Below, one piece after another: positions 7,860 to 22,000 of a stretch of DNA of 64,000 nucleotides. The first letter of the stretch is position 1; every line of letters begins with the position of its first letter. The position numbers and the translations under genes were made by a program. The stretch comes from Zobellia laminariae (GTDB lineage Bacteria; Bacteroidota; Bacteroidia; Flavobacteriales; Flavobacteriaceae): contig NZ_RCNS01000001.1 of the NCBI RefSeq assembly GCF_009725995.1, positions 1,381,195-1,445,194 of the forward strand, in the 5' to 3' direction. The notes under the pieces were generated by a model. The model saw only the letters and a program-made list of their open reading frames with translations, ran no database searches and was not told the DNA's origin.

Positions 7860-10052
7860 ATGAAATTTGTAAAATACATAGCACTTACTTTGCTGGCTGC
7901 CCTAACGTTTGGAAGCGTTCAGGCGCAGGAAGACGATCCAGTTTTGTTATATAGCCCAGCGTCACAGAATTTGTTGAAGTTCAACAGATTCTTGATTAAC
8001 CCAACCTTTTCTACGGTTCAGGAAGACAAGTCATACATTAACCTTTTACATCGAAACCAATCGGTACAATTTAAGGACAATGACCAGACTTACTTCTTAA
8101 GTTACAGTGGTAGAATAGGAGATAAAAGTGGTTTAGGGCTAAGCTTGTATACACAAAGTGTTGGAGCTGTATCTAACATTGGTGTGTTGGCCAACTATGC
8201 CTACGGGATAAAGTTGAGTGACAAAAGTAATTTTACATTTGGTGGTAACCTGGCCTATTATAGTACGGGTCTTGATCAAAACAGCATTGATGTTATTGAT
8301 CTTAATGACTATAGTTTAACCGGTACTGAAGATAGCAATGTGCTTTCTTTTCAACCTGGTTTCAACATCTCTTATGGCAACATAGATTTTGGTGTTTTTG
8401 CCGAAAACTTATTCGATTATAATCTAAAGACAAGCAAGTCGTTAACAGAGTTTGGCGATAAAACATATTCTAGTCACCTTCAATATACCCATCATTTTGA
8501 TAATAATGAGGGTATTATGGAGGGTAGCAGATTAATGCCAATTGCAAGAGTACGCATGAATGGTCAAAACCGATTAGCAGCAGGTGACGAATCTCAAGAT
8601 ATGACTTACGGAGGTGCTGTTATTTTGGACCTACCTAAATTAGGTTGGTTACAAGGTGGTTATGACAGTTTTTACGGTGCATCTGCTGGTGCGGGTTTCA
8701 ACATCAACAAAAGACTTTCTTTAGGATACACAATGGAAAAGGGTTTTGGAACCAACTTTGATAATTTTGGTGTTACCCATGAAATTTCTTTCGCCTTCTC
8801 ATTTACTCCTAATCTTACCGAAGACCGTGTAATGTTAGAAGATGATTATGAAGACTCTTTGGTTGACAACGAAGAAGTTGACAAAAATGATCTTGTAGAT
8901 AATGAAGAGATAGAAGAACTTAAACGTAAACTGGCTGAGAACGATGCTATCATTCAAGAATTGATGTTCCGTCAAGATTCATTGGAATCTAATCGTCAAA
9001 AAGATTTAGAGAATCGCTTTAATATGGTAATGAGTATGGTCCGAAACGAGACCAATGGCGAACGTCCTGATCTTGAAGATCGCGCCCAGAACTTATTTAT
9101 GGGAAGTAATGATCGCCCTGCTATTGCCAGTAATAACACGCAAAATAGCACTGGAATACCAAACAGTACATTAACAGCTAATACATCTAACAACAGTACA
9201 CCTACAAGTAAGACACCGAACAATAACATCTCTAACAATAGTGCTCCAACAACGACTTTAGCTTCAAATAATACAACCCCGTCTAGGCCCACTATTGTAA
9301 AAGACAAAGTTCAAAGCAATACAACTACCAATAGTAGAACAAATTCTGGAACAACTTCAGCAGTTGCAGATAGAAGCGATGTAAAAAGTAGAAAATTCAA
9401 AAACTTAGAAGGCGTAAAAGACGGTTACTATGTAGTAGCCAATGTTTATAAAGGCGGCCAGTATATGGACAAGTTTATGAACAAACTTAATAACGATGGT
9501 TTTTCTTCGGACTATATAGACAATCCTAGTAACGGTTTAAAATACGTGTATTTAGAACGCTATGATACTTGGGAGGAAGCGGTAGCCGCACACAACAGTG
9601 GTATGAACGGTGCCTATGATGGTGCTATGTGGATTATGGATGTTGACAACCGCTACTCTAACGAAGCTTACGCTTCTAACGTAGATAAACTTAAAGAAAA
9701 ATCTGCTAAATATGATACTGATGTACTACGCACAAACACTGTAGTAAAAGACCAAATGGTATCTAATGAGTTAGATCCTAAAACTCACAAAATAGATGGT
9801 ATTGGCTCTGGCTATTATATCATCGCAAATGTATTTGCAAATCCTAAAAATGCAAATCGTTTTGTAAAACTTTTAAATTCTTACGGGCTAAGTGCCAGTT
9901 ACTTCATAAACCCAGATAATAACTGGAGGTATGTTTATCTAAAAAGACACCAATCTTGGAACAATGCCCTCTTGTCCTACTATACCAACCTAAATGATGC
10001 GTACAATGACAAAATGTGGATTATGCGCGTCAAACCTAACCTACTAGCTTAA
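7860..10052 (+). CDS. sprD: Gliding protein SprD, PorP/SprF-type with C-terminal tandem repeat
   Basis: A 730-residue outer-membrane protein. Signal peptide residues 1-22 (SVQAQ); residues 25-320 are a PorP/SprF-type beta-barrel (YSPASQNLLKFNRFLINPTF near the start). Residues about 345-395 are a charged, probable coiled coil, and about 420-505 a low-complexity Asn/Thr/Ser linker. The C-terminus has two copies of a roughly 85-residue SPOR-like module (about 510-598 and 643-728), each opening GYYVVANV/GYYIIANV and closing MWIMDV/MWIMRV. It starts 10 bp after sprC and its stop overlaps the sprB start by 1 bp, so the genes are one operon. In F. johnsoniae sprD mutants fail to spread. The SPOR assignment is by pattern only. 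Confidence 0.85.
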   Translation: MKFVKYIALTLLAALTFGSVQAQEDDPVLLYSPASQNLLKFNRFLINPTFSTVQEDKSYINLLHRNQSVQFKDNDQTYFLSYSGRIGDKSGLGLSLYTQSVGAVSNIGVLANYAYGIKLSDKSNFTFGGNLAYYSTGLDQNSIDVIDLNDYSLTGTEDSNVLSFQPGFNISYGNIDFGVFAENLFDYNLKTSKSLTEFGDKTYSSHLQYTHHFDNNEGIMEGSRLMPIARVRMNGQNRLAAGDESQDMTYGGAVILDLPKLGWLQGGYDSFYGASAGAGFNINKRLSLGYTMEKGFGTNFDNFGVTHEISFAFSFTPNLTEDRVMLEDDYEDSLVDNEEVDKNDLVDNEEIEELKRKLAENDAIIQELMFRQDSLESNRQKDLENRFNMVMSMVRNETNGERPDLEDRAQNLFMGSNDRPAIASNNTQNSTGIPNSTLTANTSNNSTPTSKTPNNNISNNSAPTTTLASNNTTPSRPTIVKDKVQSNTTTNSRTNSGTTSAVADRSDVKSRKFKNLEGVKDGYYVVANVYKGGQYMDKFMNKLNNDGFSSDYIDNPSNGLKYVYLERYDTWEEAVAAHNSGMNGAYDGAMWIMDVDNRYSNEAYASNVDKLKEKSAKYDTDVLRTNTVVKDQMVSNELDPKTHKIDGIGSGYYIIANVFANPKNANRFVKLLNSYGLSASYFINPDNNWRYVYLKRHQSWNNALLSYYTNLNDAYNDKMWIMRVKPNLLA

Positions 10053-13000
10053 TGAAATCAAAATCCATTAAAAAAATATTTGCGGGCGCTCTATTTTTAT
10101 TGGCATTTGCAGGCTATTCACAAGAATATAATTCCTTTGAAGTTCGTTACCAGAACAACATTAAGGGGGATCTAACATTTATTTCAAACACTATTGTAAA
10201 TAGGGACGGAGGCACTACTGCTACCGAACCAGAAGATCCTTATAATAACCTCAACACTAATGGCAATTATTGGCCCTCTAGTAATCGTAACGCAGAAACA
10301 GGTGGTTACTACAATTACAATGATTACAAAAACATGCAGTACATAGATGTAGATAGTGATACCTCTACATTTAGTTCTAGTACAGCAACCTTTTCATTTC
10401 CTAATGCCGACTGTAATCTTATAAGATATGCAGGTCTATATTGGTCAGCAACGTATCCAAGAGATGATACTGCAGACCCAGTAGGTACGGCCAGAACACG
10501 GCAAATAGACCAAATAAAATTTAAAGTTCCCAATGGCACCTATGTAGATATTACAGCAGATGAAATCCTACATGACGGTCTAACGAATCCTGCTCTTAGT
10601 GCTAACGCTCCATACGCATGTTACGCAGATGTAACCAGTTTAATAACTCCTTTAGCTAATCCTCAAGGAGATTATACCATCGCTAACGTACCTAGTGCTC
10701 AAGGTTATGGTGTCTTCAATGGAACCTCTCGCATGACCGGTGGTGCAGCAGGAGGTTGGACTCTTGTTATTGTTTATGAAAACCCTAATTCTAGTGGTAA
10801 ACTTATTACCACTTTTGATGGTTTTGCTAGGGTTACCGGTACCAGTAATGTTAATATAAATTACTCAGGGTTTAATACAATTCCAGTAGGTCCGGTGAGC
10901 GCAAATATTGGTGCTGCTACACTTGAAGGTGACTTTAGAATTACAGGAGACAGATTAAGAATTAGGGCTGCGAGCAGACCAAATTTTACAACCTTAAGCA
11001 ACGGCACAAATCCTTCAAATAACTTCTTTAATAGTAATATTACACGTAATGGTGTACATGCTAATGATAGAGATCCATTTAGTCTAAACACATTAGGTTT
11101 TGACAGTGATATCTTTAATTTAAACAACCCAACCAATTCCGTTATACCTAATAGTGAAACTGCTGCAACCTTTAGCTTTCAGACCAATGGTGATCAGTAT
11201 TATCCGTTTTTCAACTCGTTCAATATTGAAATTATTGAACCGGATATTGTTCTAGAAAAAAAGGTAGAAGATATTGCCGGTAATGATATTACAGGTCAAG
11301 GTGTTAACCTTGGTCAGATATTAGATTACGTTCTTACTTTTACAAACACCGGTAATGATGATGCTGTAAACTATACCATTCGTGATATACTTCCTATAAA
11401 CGTTACCCTTGACGAGGCAAATATAGACATGCCTACCGGAACTACATATACCTACAACCCAGCAACAAGAGAGGTTGATTTTTTCATTCCGGATACGTTC
11501 GTAGAAGAGGGTGATACTCCGGCACAGATTCGTATGCGAGTTAAAGTTGCGGAAAACTGCTTTGACTTTATAGATGCCTGTACAGATCTCATACAAAACT
11601 TGGCCTACTCTACTTATCAAGGTGCAATAAATGATAACCGAATAACAGATGATCCTAGTGTATCTGATTTTGATAACTGTGGATTCGTTACACCAGGTGC
11701 AACCAACTTTTTATTAGATGATTTATCTGATTGTAATTTTACCCGAAACGTTCAACTTTGCGGAGACAGTGTAACTTTAAACGCAGGACAAAATTTTGAT
11801 TCTTATATATGGGTAAGTGATGATAACGGCAACGGTAGTTTTGATTCTACAGATACCGTATTACAAAATAGCACTTCCAATACCCTAGTTGTAACACAAC
11901 CGGGAACCTATATTGTAGATAAGATTATACCTGCGCCATGTAAAGGCTTTAGAGAGATTATGATTGTAGAGCGTTTTGGCGCTACTCAAACTAATCCATT
12001 AGTCGACTTTTTTAATGACACGAATAATGATGCTGATCCTACTAATGATATTCAAGGTGAAATTGTAGAATGTAGTATTGATGGCGACTTTTTACCTAAA
12101 ATATTTCTTTGTGGTACGGCCGATACACAACCTATTACATTAGATATTCTAGATGCTCAAAGTATTGCTTGGGAGAAATTAGATGAAGGAAGCTGTACAG
12201 CTGCACCTGATGATTGTGCTAATAAGAACTTAGGCTGTACGTGGAATCAAGTGGCTACAGGAAGCGATTATAACGCAGATACAGCAGGAAAATACCGTTT
12301 GGTTATTAATTATACCAATGGGTGTTTTAGTCGCTTTTATTTTGATGTATTCCAGAATAATTTGGACATTCTTTACAATGACCGAGATATCATATGTACT
12401 ACAGATGGTAACATTACTATAACCAACTTAGGCAGTAACTATGGCTACCAATTGGTAGATGTTGCTAACAACGCTATAGTAATACCATTTAGCGCTAACA
12501 ACGGCCCTAGTTTTGATATTTCTACTAACGGTGCCTATAGAGTTGACGTAACTCAATTAGACGCTTCAGGAAACCCAATTGAAGATGCTTGTATATTCAG
12601 TACTCCAGACATTGGTATACTAGATAGAGACTTTCAAGTAAATGTAACAACTACTCCATCTAACTGTAATGCACAAGGTATTATAAAAATAGATGTTCTT
12701 AATGTTGAACCTAATTACACCTACATCTTAAAAAGAAGTGATGGAACCTTAATTGATGACGAAACTGCAGAACCAGATAACACAAACTCTTTTAATGTAA
12801 ATGCAGGAGACTACATCATAGAAGTTTCTACCGCAGATGGCTGTGCCTATTCTGAAGATGTAACTGTTACCAGAACACCAGACCCAACTATAACGGCATT
12901 AACCACAAGAGATATAGGTTGTACCGCAGGAACTATCCAATTGACCGGTAGCGGTGGACTTCCAAACCCAGATTATTCATATGCTATTTGGAGTAAAAAT

Positions 13001-16000
13001 GGAACCAATTTATATACTGATGTAGCATCAATACCTGGTGATGCTTATGATACAAATCCTACTTTTTCTTTCGGTTGGAGAGATTCTGACAGTGATGGTA
13101 CCGATGAGTATTTTCCAGGAGAAGATGGCGATTATGTTTTCGTAATTGTTGATTCTAACAACTGTTTTGCCTTTTCTAACGAAGTAACACTTAATGATAA
13201 TGGGGCAATGACCCTAGATTCCATTACTGAAACATCACCATCATGTAGTGGTGATTCGGACGGAGCAATTACCATAAATACAACTGGTGGTGTTGCACCA
13301 TTTCAGTTCAGTATAGATGGTGGAACCACTACGCAAGGAACTCCTAATTTTGTAAACCTTATTGCTGGTACATATGAAGTATATGTAACCGATTCATCTG
13401 GTTGTAATTTTTCACAAACTGTAGATTTAACGGAGCCATTTCCTTTAAGTGCCTCTGCAGGAGTTTCTAGAGATGCTACTTGTGACCCTAATGGTGCAGA
13501 AGTAAGAGTAACGAACGTTACGGGCGGTACAGCTCCATATGAATATAGCTTTGATGGTGGTGCCAGCTATGGTTCTTCTAGTACAGCAACGCTTCCTCCT
13601 GGAGATTATACGATTATCGTAAAAGATGCTGCTTGTGAATTTCCTATGACCGTTACTGTTGATGATGTTCCTGACGAACCAAACGTAACCCTTACTCCAG
13701 AAGTAAGCTATGATTGTGATGGATTGGCTACGGTAACTGCTACCCCAAATATTTCAACATACAATTATACTTTTGCCTTAGATGGTGTGGTAAATTCGCC
13801 AGACCCAACAAGCAATGTTTTTGAAAATGTAGGACCGGGAACGTATACGGTGAGTACAAATTATGTCTCGCAAACCCCACCTACTCCAAGCTTATTATTG
13901 GCCGAAGACTTTGGAAGCGGTTCTACAATACCAAACCCAAATACATCTGGGTATTTTTATGAAAATCAGCTTGATAACACAACTCCAAGTGGTGCCCCAA
14001 TAGACAACGGAGCTTACGTAAATGATTATGAATATGCGGTAACGAGTAATATAGAAAGACCTTTCGGTTCTTGGATTAATCCAATTGACCATACATCAGG
14101 TACAAAAGCATCACAAGGTCGTTATTTAGTTATAAATGTAGGTACGCCAAGCCCTGGCCAAATTATATACAGAAAGGCTATAAACGATATTATTCCTAAT
14201 CAACCATTAAGCGTTTCTCTTTGGTTAATCAACCTTTTAAGAAACGGTACCGGCGGTTTAGACCCTGATTTAACTATTGAAGTTCGGAACCCAAGTACAG
14301 ATGCCATAGTAGCATCTATCCGGACAGGAGATATTGCCAAAAATACGGGAGCTAGCAACTGGATAGAGTTTTCAGCTGATTTAAATCCTGGTAGTAATAC
14401 AACACTTGATTTTGTTATTAGAACTGAAAAAATAGGTAACGGAGGTAACGATGTTGCTATTGATGATATTAGTGTTTTTCAAATACCGGAAGTATGTGTA
14501 CAAACTGTTGAGACCGCTGTTACCGTTGTTGCTGGTAAAGTATTTACGACAACTGTTACTGGTTCTACAGATGCAAGTTGTAACGGACTTTCTAATGGTA
14601 CACTTACCTTTGAAGTAGAAGATTTTAATGCAGCAGGATTTCAATATTCAATAGACGGAAGCGCATTCGTAACTTCAACTACTTCACCGGTTACTTCACC
14701 AGCAACCCTGGGTGCTGGTTCACATACATTGATTGTTAGAAAAGCAGATGAAACAACCTGTTCAAGAACGCTTACACAGACCATTAACGCACCAGAGGCA
14801 CTAGAGGCTTTTGCTTCAATTACAACAGAATTAAGTTGTACTAACGGAGGTGCTACTATTACAGCCAGTGTTACTGGTGGTACTTCAGCATATGAATATC
14901 AATTAGAAGATAATCTGGGGGTTATAGTTGGAACATTTGATTATGCAACAAACGGGGCAAACACGGTTTTCTCTGGTTTAGCTGCTGGTGATTATATTGT
15001 TCGTGTACGGGATGCCAATTCATGTGAGGATGCCATTAACGCTGCTTTGACAGTTGCTGCTGCAAATCCAATAACTTTTGAGGTAACACCTACCGCTTGT
15101 TATCCTGGTGGAAATACTGCTACGATTCAAGTAGATGTTACTGACGGAAATGGAGATTATACTTTCAGCATAAACGGGAATCCTTGGGTAATTCCAACTC
15201 CTGCAAATGCTACAACACATACGTTTAGTGGTCTTTCCAACGGGACGTATACTATAAATGTACAAGATGCTTTAAGTTGTACTGGTGTTTTACAGACCAT
15301 CACAATCGCCCCACAATTAACGGTTAGCGCATCGGCTCCAACCATTACAGCTTGTGCAACTGATACTGATATTACTATTGCTGCTTCAGGTGGGGACAAC
15401 AACTATGTATTTGCTGTTGTAACTAATGGGACTGCGGTCCTTGATGGAGATTTTAGCACAACAAACCCCGTGACCGTTTCTGCTGCAGGAGATTATGATG
15501 TATATGTACGTGACCACAGTGGTGGAACGGATTATTGTTCGGCAATGTATACTATAACTGTTACTAAAGATGCGCCAATTGTCATAACTCCAACACCAAC
15601 AGCGGTGACTTGTTTCGGAGAATCAAACGGAGCTATTTCAATTGCTATAGATTCTGGCGGAAACGCACCATTTACGTACAGTATTGATAATGGAGTTACT
15701 TATGTAACAGAAAATAATTTTCCCAATCTTCCTGCGGGCACATACCCTGTTCGTGTTAAAGATTCTAATGATTGTGAAACTATTCCAGAAAACGTAGTCG
15801 TTACGGAGCCCGCACAGTTGGTTGCAGAAGCTACTATCACACAAAATTATACTTGTTTAGTTGATGGAGAAATTACCGTTGGAAACGTTACACCAACAAC
15901 AGGTGGTTCAACAAACTATCAATACAGTATTAACGGAGGTGCTTGGACAGCTTCTTCTTCAACGGGAGTACATACATTTACTGACCTAACGGATGATACG

Positions 16001-19000
16001 TATAGTATTAGGGTTAGAGACGCCAATGCTACTTCATGTGAAATTACTTTGGCCAATATTGTTATTTCGCCATTACCAACAGAGCCTACACTTTATACTT
16101 CTGTAACCTATAATTGTGACGGAACAGGAAATATCACGGTGTTACCAAATGATGCTACTTATACCTATAGCATTGATGGAGCAACAGCTCAGACACCAAA
16201 TCTTTTTAGCAATGTAGCTATAGGAAGCCATACTATTACGGTAAACTACGGTAGTGATTGTACGGTAGACACAACAGTTATTATTGAAGACGGGCATACG
16301 TTTGAAGCTTCTATAACCGCTTTTGAAAATCTAGATTGTAATGCAGATAGTTCTGGAACAATTACCATAGATGCAGATAACTACGGAGCAGGTGGTTTCG
16401 AATACAGCTTGAACGGAGCTGCTTTTGTTGGTCCGTTTACAGCAGCAGAACAAATTACAGGTCTTGCTGCACAAGCACATACTATTGAAGTCCGAGATGT
16501 AGATAATGCCATTGCCAGTCTTCCAAATTGTACAGTGTCATTAAGCCAGAGCTTAACTGAACCTAACGTTATAGTTGCTTCGGCCAGTCTTACGGAACAA
16601 TTTACTTGTAACAACACAGGTGCTACTATTACAGCAAGTGCCACAGGTGGTACACCAACATATGAATATCAATTGGAAGATAATTCAGGTGGAATACTAA
16701 CTGCTTATCAAACCGAAACAACATTTACCGGAGTAACTGCAGGTGATTATATCGTAAGGGTAAGAGATGCAAATTTATGTAGTGATCCTATAAATACCGC
16801 AATAACGGTTACGGCGCCAGCTGTACCAACTTTTGATGCTATACCTACGCCTTGTTATTCAGGAACAAACGATGGCTCTATACAGGTTGATGTTACAGCA
16901 GGTAACGGTGGATACAGTTTTAGTATTGACGGTGGACCATTTGTAGCTGCAACCCCTATTACCGGTTTGACACATACATTTGATAACTTAGCCAATGGAA
17001 CGTACACTATAGACGTTAGAGATTCCTTTGGATGTACAGCTGCTCAACAAACGATTACAATAGACCCACAATTAGTAGTCTCTGTAGATGTTGTTGATAT
17101 TAGTGCATGTAATGACGGTTCAATAACTGTTAATGCTACGGGTGGAAATGGAACATTGGTATATGCCATTGTACCGGCCAACACGAGCCCATCTGGTCTT
17201 TATACCACAACAAATTCATTGACCATAACTAGCGCAATGGCAACAGCTAATCCAGCAGGTTATGATGTATATGTATTGGACAATAACGGTGCAGCGCCAT
17301 CATGTTCTTTCTTACAAGAAGATATTATTTTAACTCCTGTTGCCACATTAACCGCAAGCGGAACAGCAACCGACCCTGAATGTTTTGATGGTCTAGGTTC
17401 TATTGATGCTACAGTTGGTGGAGGTACAGGACCATTCACATATCAATTAGTAGACCTTTCTCCTGCTGATGGAATTGATTACGGAGTAACAAATAACAAC
17501 ATCGCCACAACAACATTGACGTTTAATGGTATTGGCGTGGGTGATTATGAAATTACGGTTACCGATACCAAAAACTGCACGGTTACTTCTGCTACAATTA
17601 CTATTAATAATGCTATTGAAATAACTGCAGATATTGTTCCAATTTTACCTGCGGCTTGTAATGATCCTGATACCAACGAATATGGCTTCCAGTTTGATAA
17701 TGTAACTGCTCCTTCTGGAGGAACTATAGAATATAGTGATGATGGCGGTACTTCTTGGCAACTGTCTAATGAATTAAGAGGTAGTGTTTCTGGTACAGAG
17801 GTATTCCCTTCTATTAGAGTTACTTTACCTAGTGGTACCATTTGTCAAATGGATTTTGATAGATACATTATTCCATATCCATTAGATAACCTAGATATCA
17901 GTATTAGTGCAATAGTTGTAGACTGTAATGATTTACAAGTGCGTGTTCAAGGTACTGCAGGTGTAGCTCCATATGAATACGCTTTTTCAGAAGATCCAGC
18001 CAATTTTGATCCAACTACCACAACTTGGCAACCAGGTGGAACCATAAATTCTAGTGGTGCTACAGTTCCAGCGGGTGAAGGTTCTTATACTTGGACAGGA
18101 TTAACACCAGGTAGAACGTATGTTTTCTATGTTAGAGATAATACCGGATGTGTACGTCAAAGTCTTGTGAACGTAAATGACCTAATTGTTGAGCCTATTA
18201 CAATTACTACGGACGTAACTCCAACTTGTTTTGGTTCTTCAACTGGTGAAATTGAATATACAATAAACCCGACTACAGCATACTCACATATGCGTTGGGA
18301 ATTCTTTGAAGTAGGTAATCCTATAGCTCTTCAAACGAGTGGAGGAAACATCCTTTATAACAATACTATAAACGTTATTGGTCTACCCGAGGGCAATTAT
18401 TATATAGAAATAGTACAGTCTGACGGAACAACAGATTCATGTACAGGAGGTAGTGAAAACACCTATGTACCAGAATTAAGGGTATTAGATGCTACAGCAA
18501 CTGCAACAAGAGACATCTCGTGTAACTTGCCAGGTTTAATTACTGTAGATAATATCACTGGCGGCGGTGGAGCTCCTTATACCTATGATGTAACCGGACC
18601 TCTAGGTTTTACAGCTTTAACAGACCTAAATACTAACCCGGTTCAAATTCCTGTAAATTCACCAGCAGGAGCTTACACGGTTACCATCAATGATCAATAT
18701 GGTTGTTCGTTTACCATGTTACCGGTTAATTTAAGTTTATCGGCAAATCCAACTTTTACATCAATTACTCAAGATAACTGTAGTGCACCAATTGACCTAA
18801 CTGTAGTTGGAAATTCGGCCGCAGGCAATATTCGTTATGCTATTGTACCTGCTGGTGACCCTGTACCTACAACGTATCTTGATAATGCCGGTTTGTTCGA
18901 AAATGTAACCGCTGGTTCTTATGATATATATATTATAGACGGAAACGGTTGTACCAACTCTCAATCTACTTTTATAGTTAACCCTGTTCTTTCTGCAAAA

Positions 19001-22000
19001 GCAGAACTCACCAAAATATTGGATTGTACTGCTTCACCAGATGCCGTAATAGCAATTGAAGTTTTGGATGGTTCAGGTAGTTATGAATATTCAATTACCA
19101 ATACTGCCGGAGTTCCAGCGGTAACACAAACTGTTATTCCTGGTAACCCTTTCAACTACCAAGCCCCTGCTGCAGGAGATTATACAATTACTATATATGA
19201 TACCAATACACCTAGTAGTGTAATTTGTAACAGAGAGTTTGTTGTAAACGTTCCAACTAGGGTAGAGCCTGTTGTTAATACTATTGCGTTTACAGATGTT
19301 ACTTGTTTAGGTGATTCTGACGGTACTATTACTATTTCAGCAATAGACAACGCAACAGGACCATATACTTTTGAAATTACCTCTATGGATGGTGCTGTAA
19401 CAAGTATCAACCCAACAAGCTTTACAAATACTACGGCAACGTTTACCGGTCTTGCACCAACAACAACAGCTGCTGGATATGTAGTAACCCTTACTGGTAA
19501 TTCTACTACTAACAATTGTACGACAGATAGTGCTGCTATTATCATTGCAGAACCAACAGGAATTGTTGTAACAATGGATCCGGTTATAGAATTTGGCTGT
19601 ACAACTGCTAATAATCAAAATGATGCGAGTATCTCGGTAGCAAGTGCAGCAGGAGGTTCAAATACCTTTGTTCGTTATGAATTCATTAAAAATGATAACC
19701 CAGCTACAGCAGCAATAGAAGCAGATGTTATTGTTCAAAATGGTTCTAATGACACCTACATTGAAACTGATGTATTAGGTGGTGCATATACCATAAATGT
19801 TTATGATGATAATGGTTGTTTTGGCTCTACTACCCAAACAATTGTTCCTTATGTAGAAATTAGTAATCCTACGGTTACTATTGATACGGATGTAAGCTGT
19901 AATCCTGGTAATGATGCTCAGGTTACGATAGGTGTTACAACAATTCCATCTTCAGGGACCACCACACTAGAGTATTCAGTTGCTGGAACGGACAATGCGT
20001 ATAGTTCACTAAATCAGCCTACAAGTACATTTAATGGAATAGGAGTAGGAAACTATGAAGTAACAGTTACGAATACCAATACCGGATGTTTTGTACAGAC
20101 CACTTTTGAAATTGACGATCCAAATACATTTGAAATTGATGCTACTACTGTTGATGTAGTTTGTAATGGAGATAATGGTTCTGTTAGCTTTACCATAAGC
20201 GATGCTACCAATCCATATGCTGCAGGTTTCACATGGCAAATTTATAATTCACAAGGTACAGTTGCCACAGGAGATGATACTATCATTGTTGGAGCAACTG
20301 GAACTTCTGCTAATGTAGGTCCCACAACACCATTTAACATTGGCGCGGGCGAGTACCGTGTTGAGGTTACACAAGATAGTAATCCTTCTTGTGTTGCTTC
20401 TGAATTATTCACTATTGCAGGTCCTAGTGACCCAATTAGCGCAAACAGGGTATTTACCGATATCACTTGCGTTCCTGGTAACAACGGAACCATAACAATT
20501 ACCGATGTTACTGGTGGATGGGGTGGTTATTCATATCTCATCTTTGATGCGGCCGGTCCAGTTATTGACACTACTGACCCTGCAAGCTATATTTCAAACC
20601 AGAAAGAAGAGAACTTAAGCGCGGCTACCTATCAAGTTTGGGTTATGGATTCTAGAGGATGTGCTGAGCAATTGGCAGATGTAGTTCTTGCCGATCCAAC
20701 TCCAATTACTGCGGATTTAAGAATCAATCAACCTAACTGTACCGATTTAGAAGGTGAAATTGAAGTTATTAATGTATTGAACGGTCAAGGTAGCAACTAC
20801 AGTTATCAGTTACAATTGTTCAACACAGTATCTTCAACTTTTGAAGATATGAGACCTATACAAACCTCAGCTATATTTAGCGGCTTAGGTGCAGGCGAAT
20901 ATCAAGTAGTTGTTAGCGATCAATGGGGTTGTGTAGGTACTACAAGTACAAGCATTGACTTACACCAACCTATTTCACCATTGGCATCCGTAGTTAAAAC
21001 AATTGATTGTTCTACTACAGATCCTGGTGGACAGATTACCATTTCACAAACAGGTGGTTCGGGAAGCTTCAGATATGATGTACAATATCCATTATCTGCT
21101 CCAGCTACCGTAGATGACACCAACAACTCTGGTATTTTTACAGATCTTACGCAAGTAGGTGATTATATATTTACCATTACCGATTTAGATACAAATCATA
21201 GTTGTAGTACAACTATAACTCAGCGATTGGAAACAGCAGTGATTCCAGAAATAAATGCAAATTCTTCTACCAATGTAACTTGTAATGGTGCCGATGATGG
21301 AACAATTTCAATTGGCGTTACTGATAATGGAGTAGGACCGTATACCTTCCGAATTATTACGGGACCAGGTAGTTCGGCTACTTTCCCAATTGCTGCAACA
21401 TCATCAACATCAACCTCAGCTTTCTTTGATGGACTTGAAGGTTCTATTGCAGGTATAACATATACAATAGAAGCAAGAGGTGCTAACAACTGTACTATAA
21501 CAACAGACATTACTATTACTGAATTAGATGTTATTACCGTAGACGCCATTAGCGTTCTTGAATATGGTTGTACTCTTGGTAATAATGGTAATAATGCAAG
21601 TGTATCGTTCACTAGTGCATCAGGTGGTACAGGTACTTTTTCTAGATACGTATTTATACGTGATGGAAGTGTAGTTCAAGATGGTTCTAATACCACTTAC
21701 TTTGAGACTGATGGTTTAGGAGGTTCTTATGAAATACGTGTGTATGATAATGCGGGATGTTCTGCACTATCAACAGCTGATACAGTTCTACCTTACGTAG
21801 AGATAAGCGATGCAACGGTTACCACAACCCAAGAAGCTGCTTGTTCTCCTTTGAACAATGGCGAGATAGAAGTTGGAGTAACAGTTAGCCCTGCCACAGC
21901 AACACCTAACTTAGAATATATTGTAACAGGTATAAACGTGACTTATGCACAGACCATTACATCTACAAGTAATCCTGAAACATTTACAGGTTTGGAAGTT

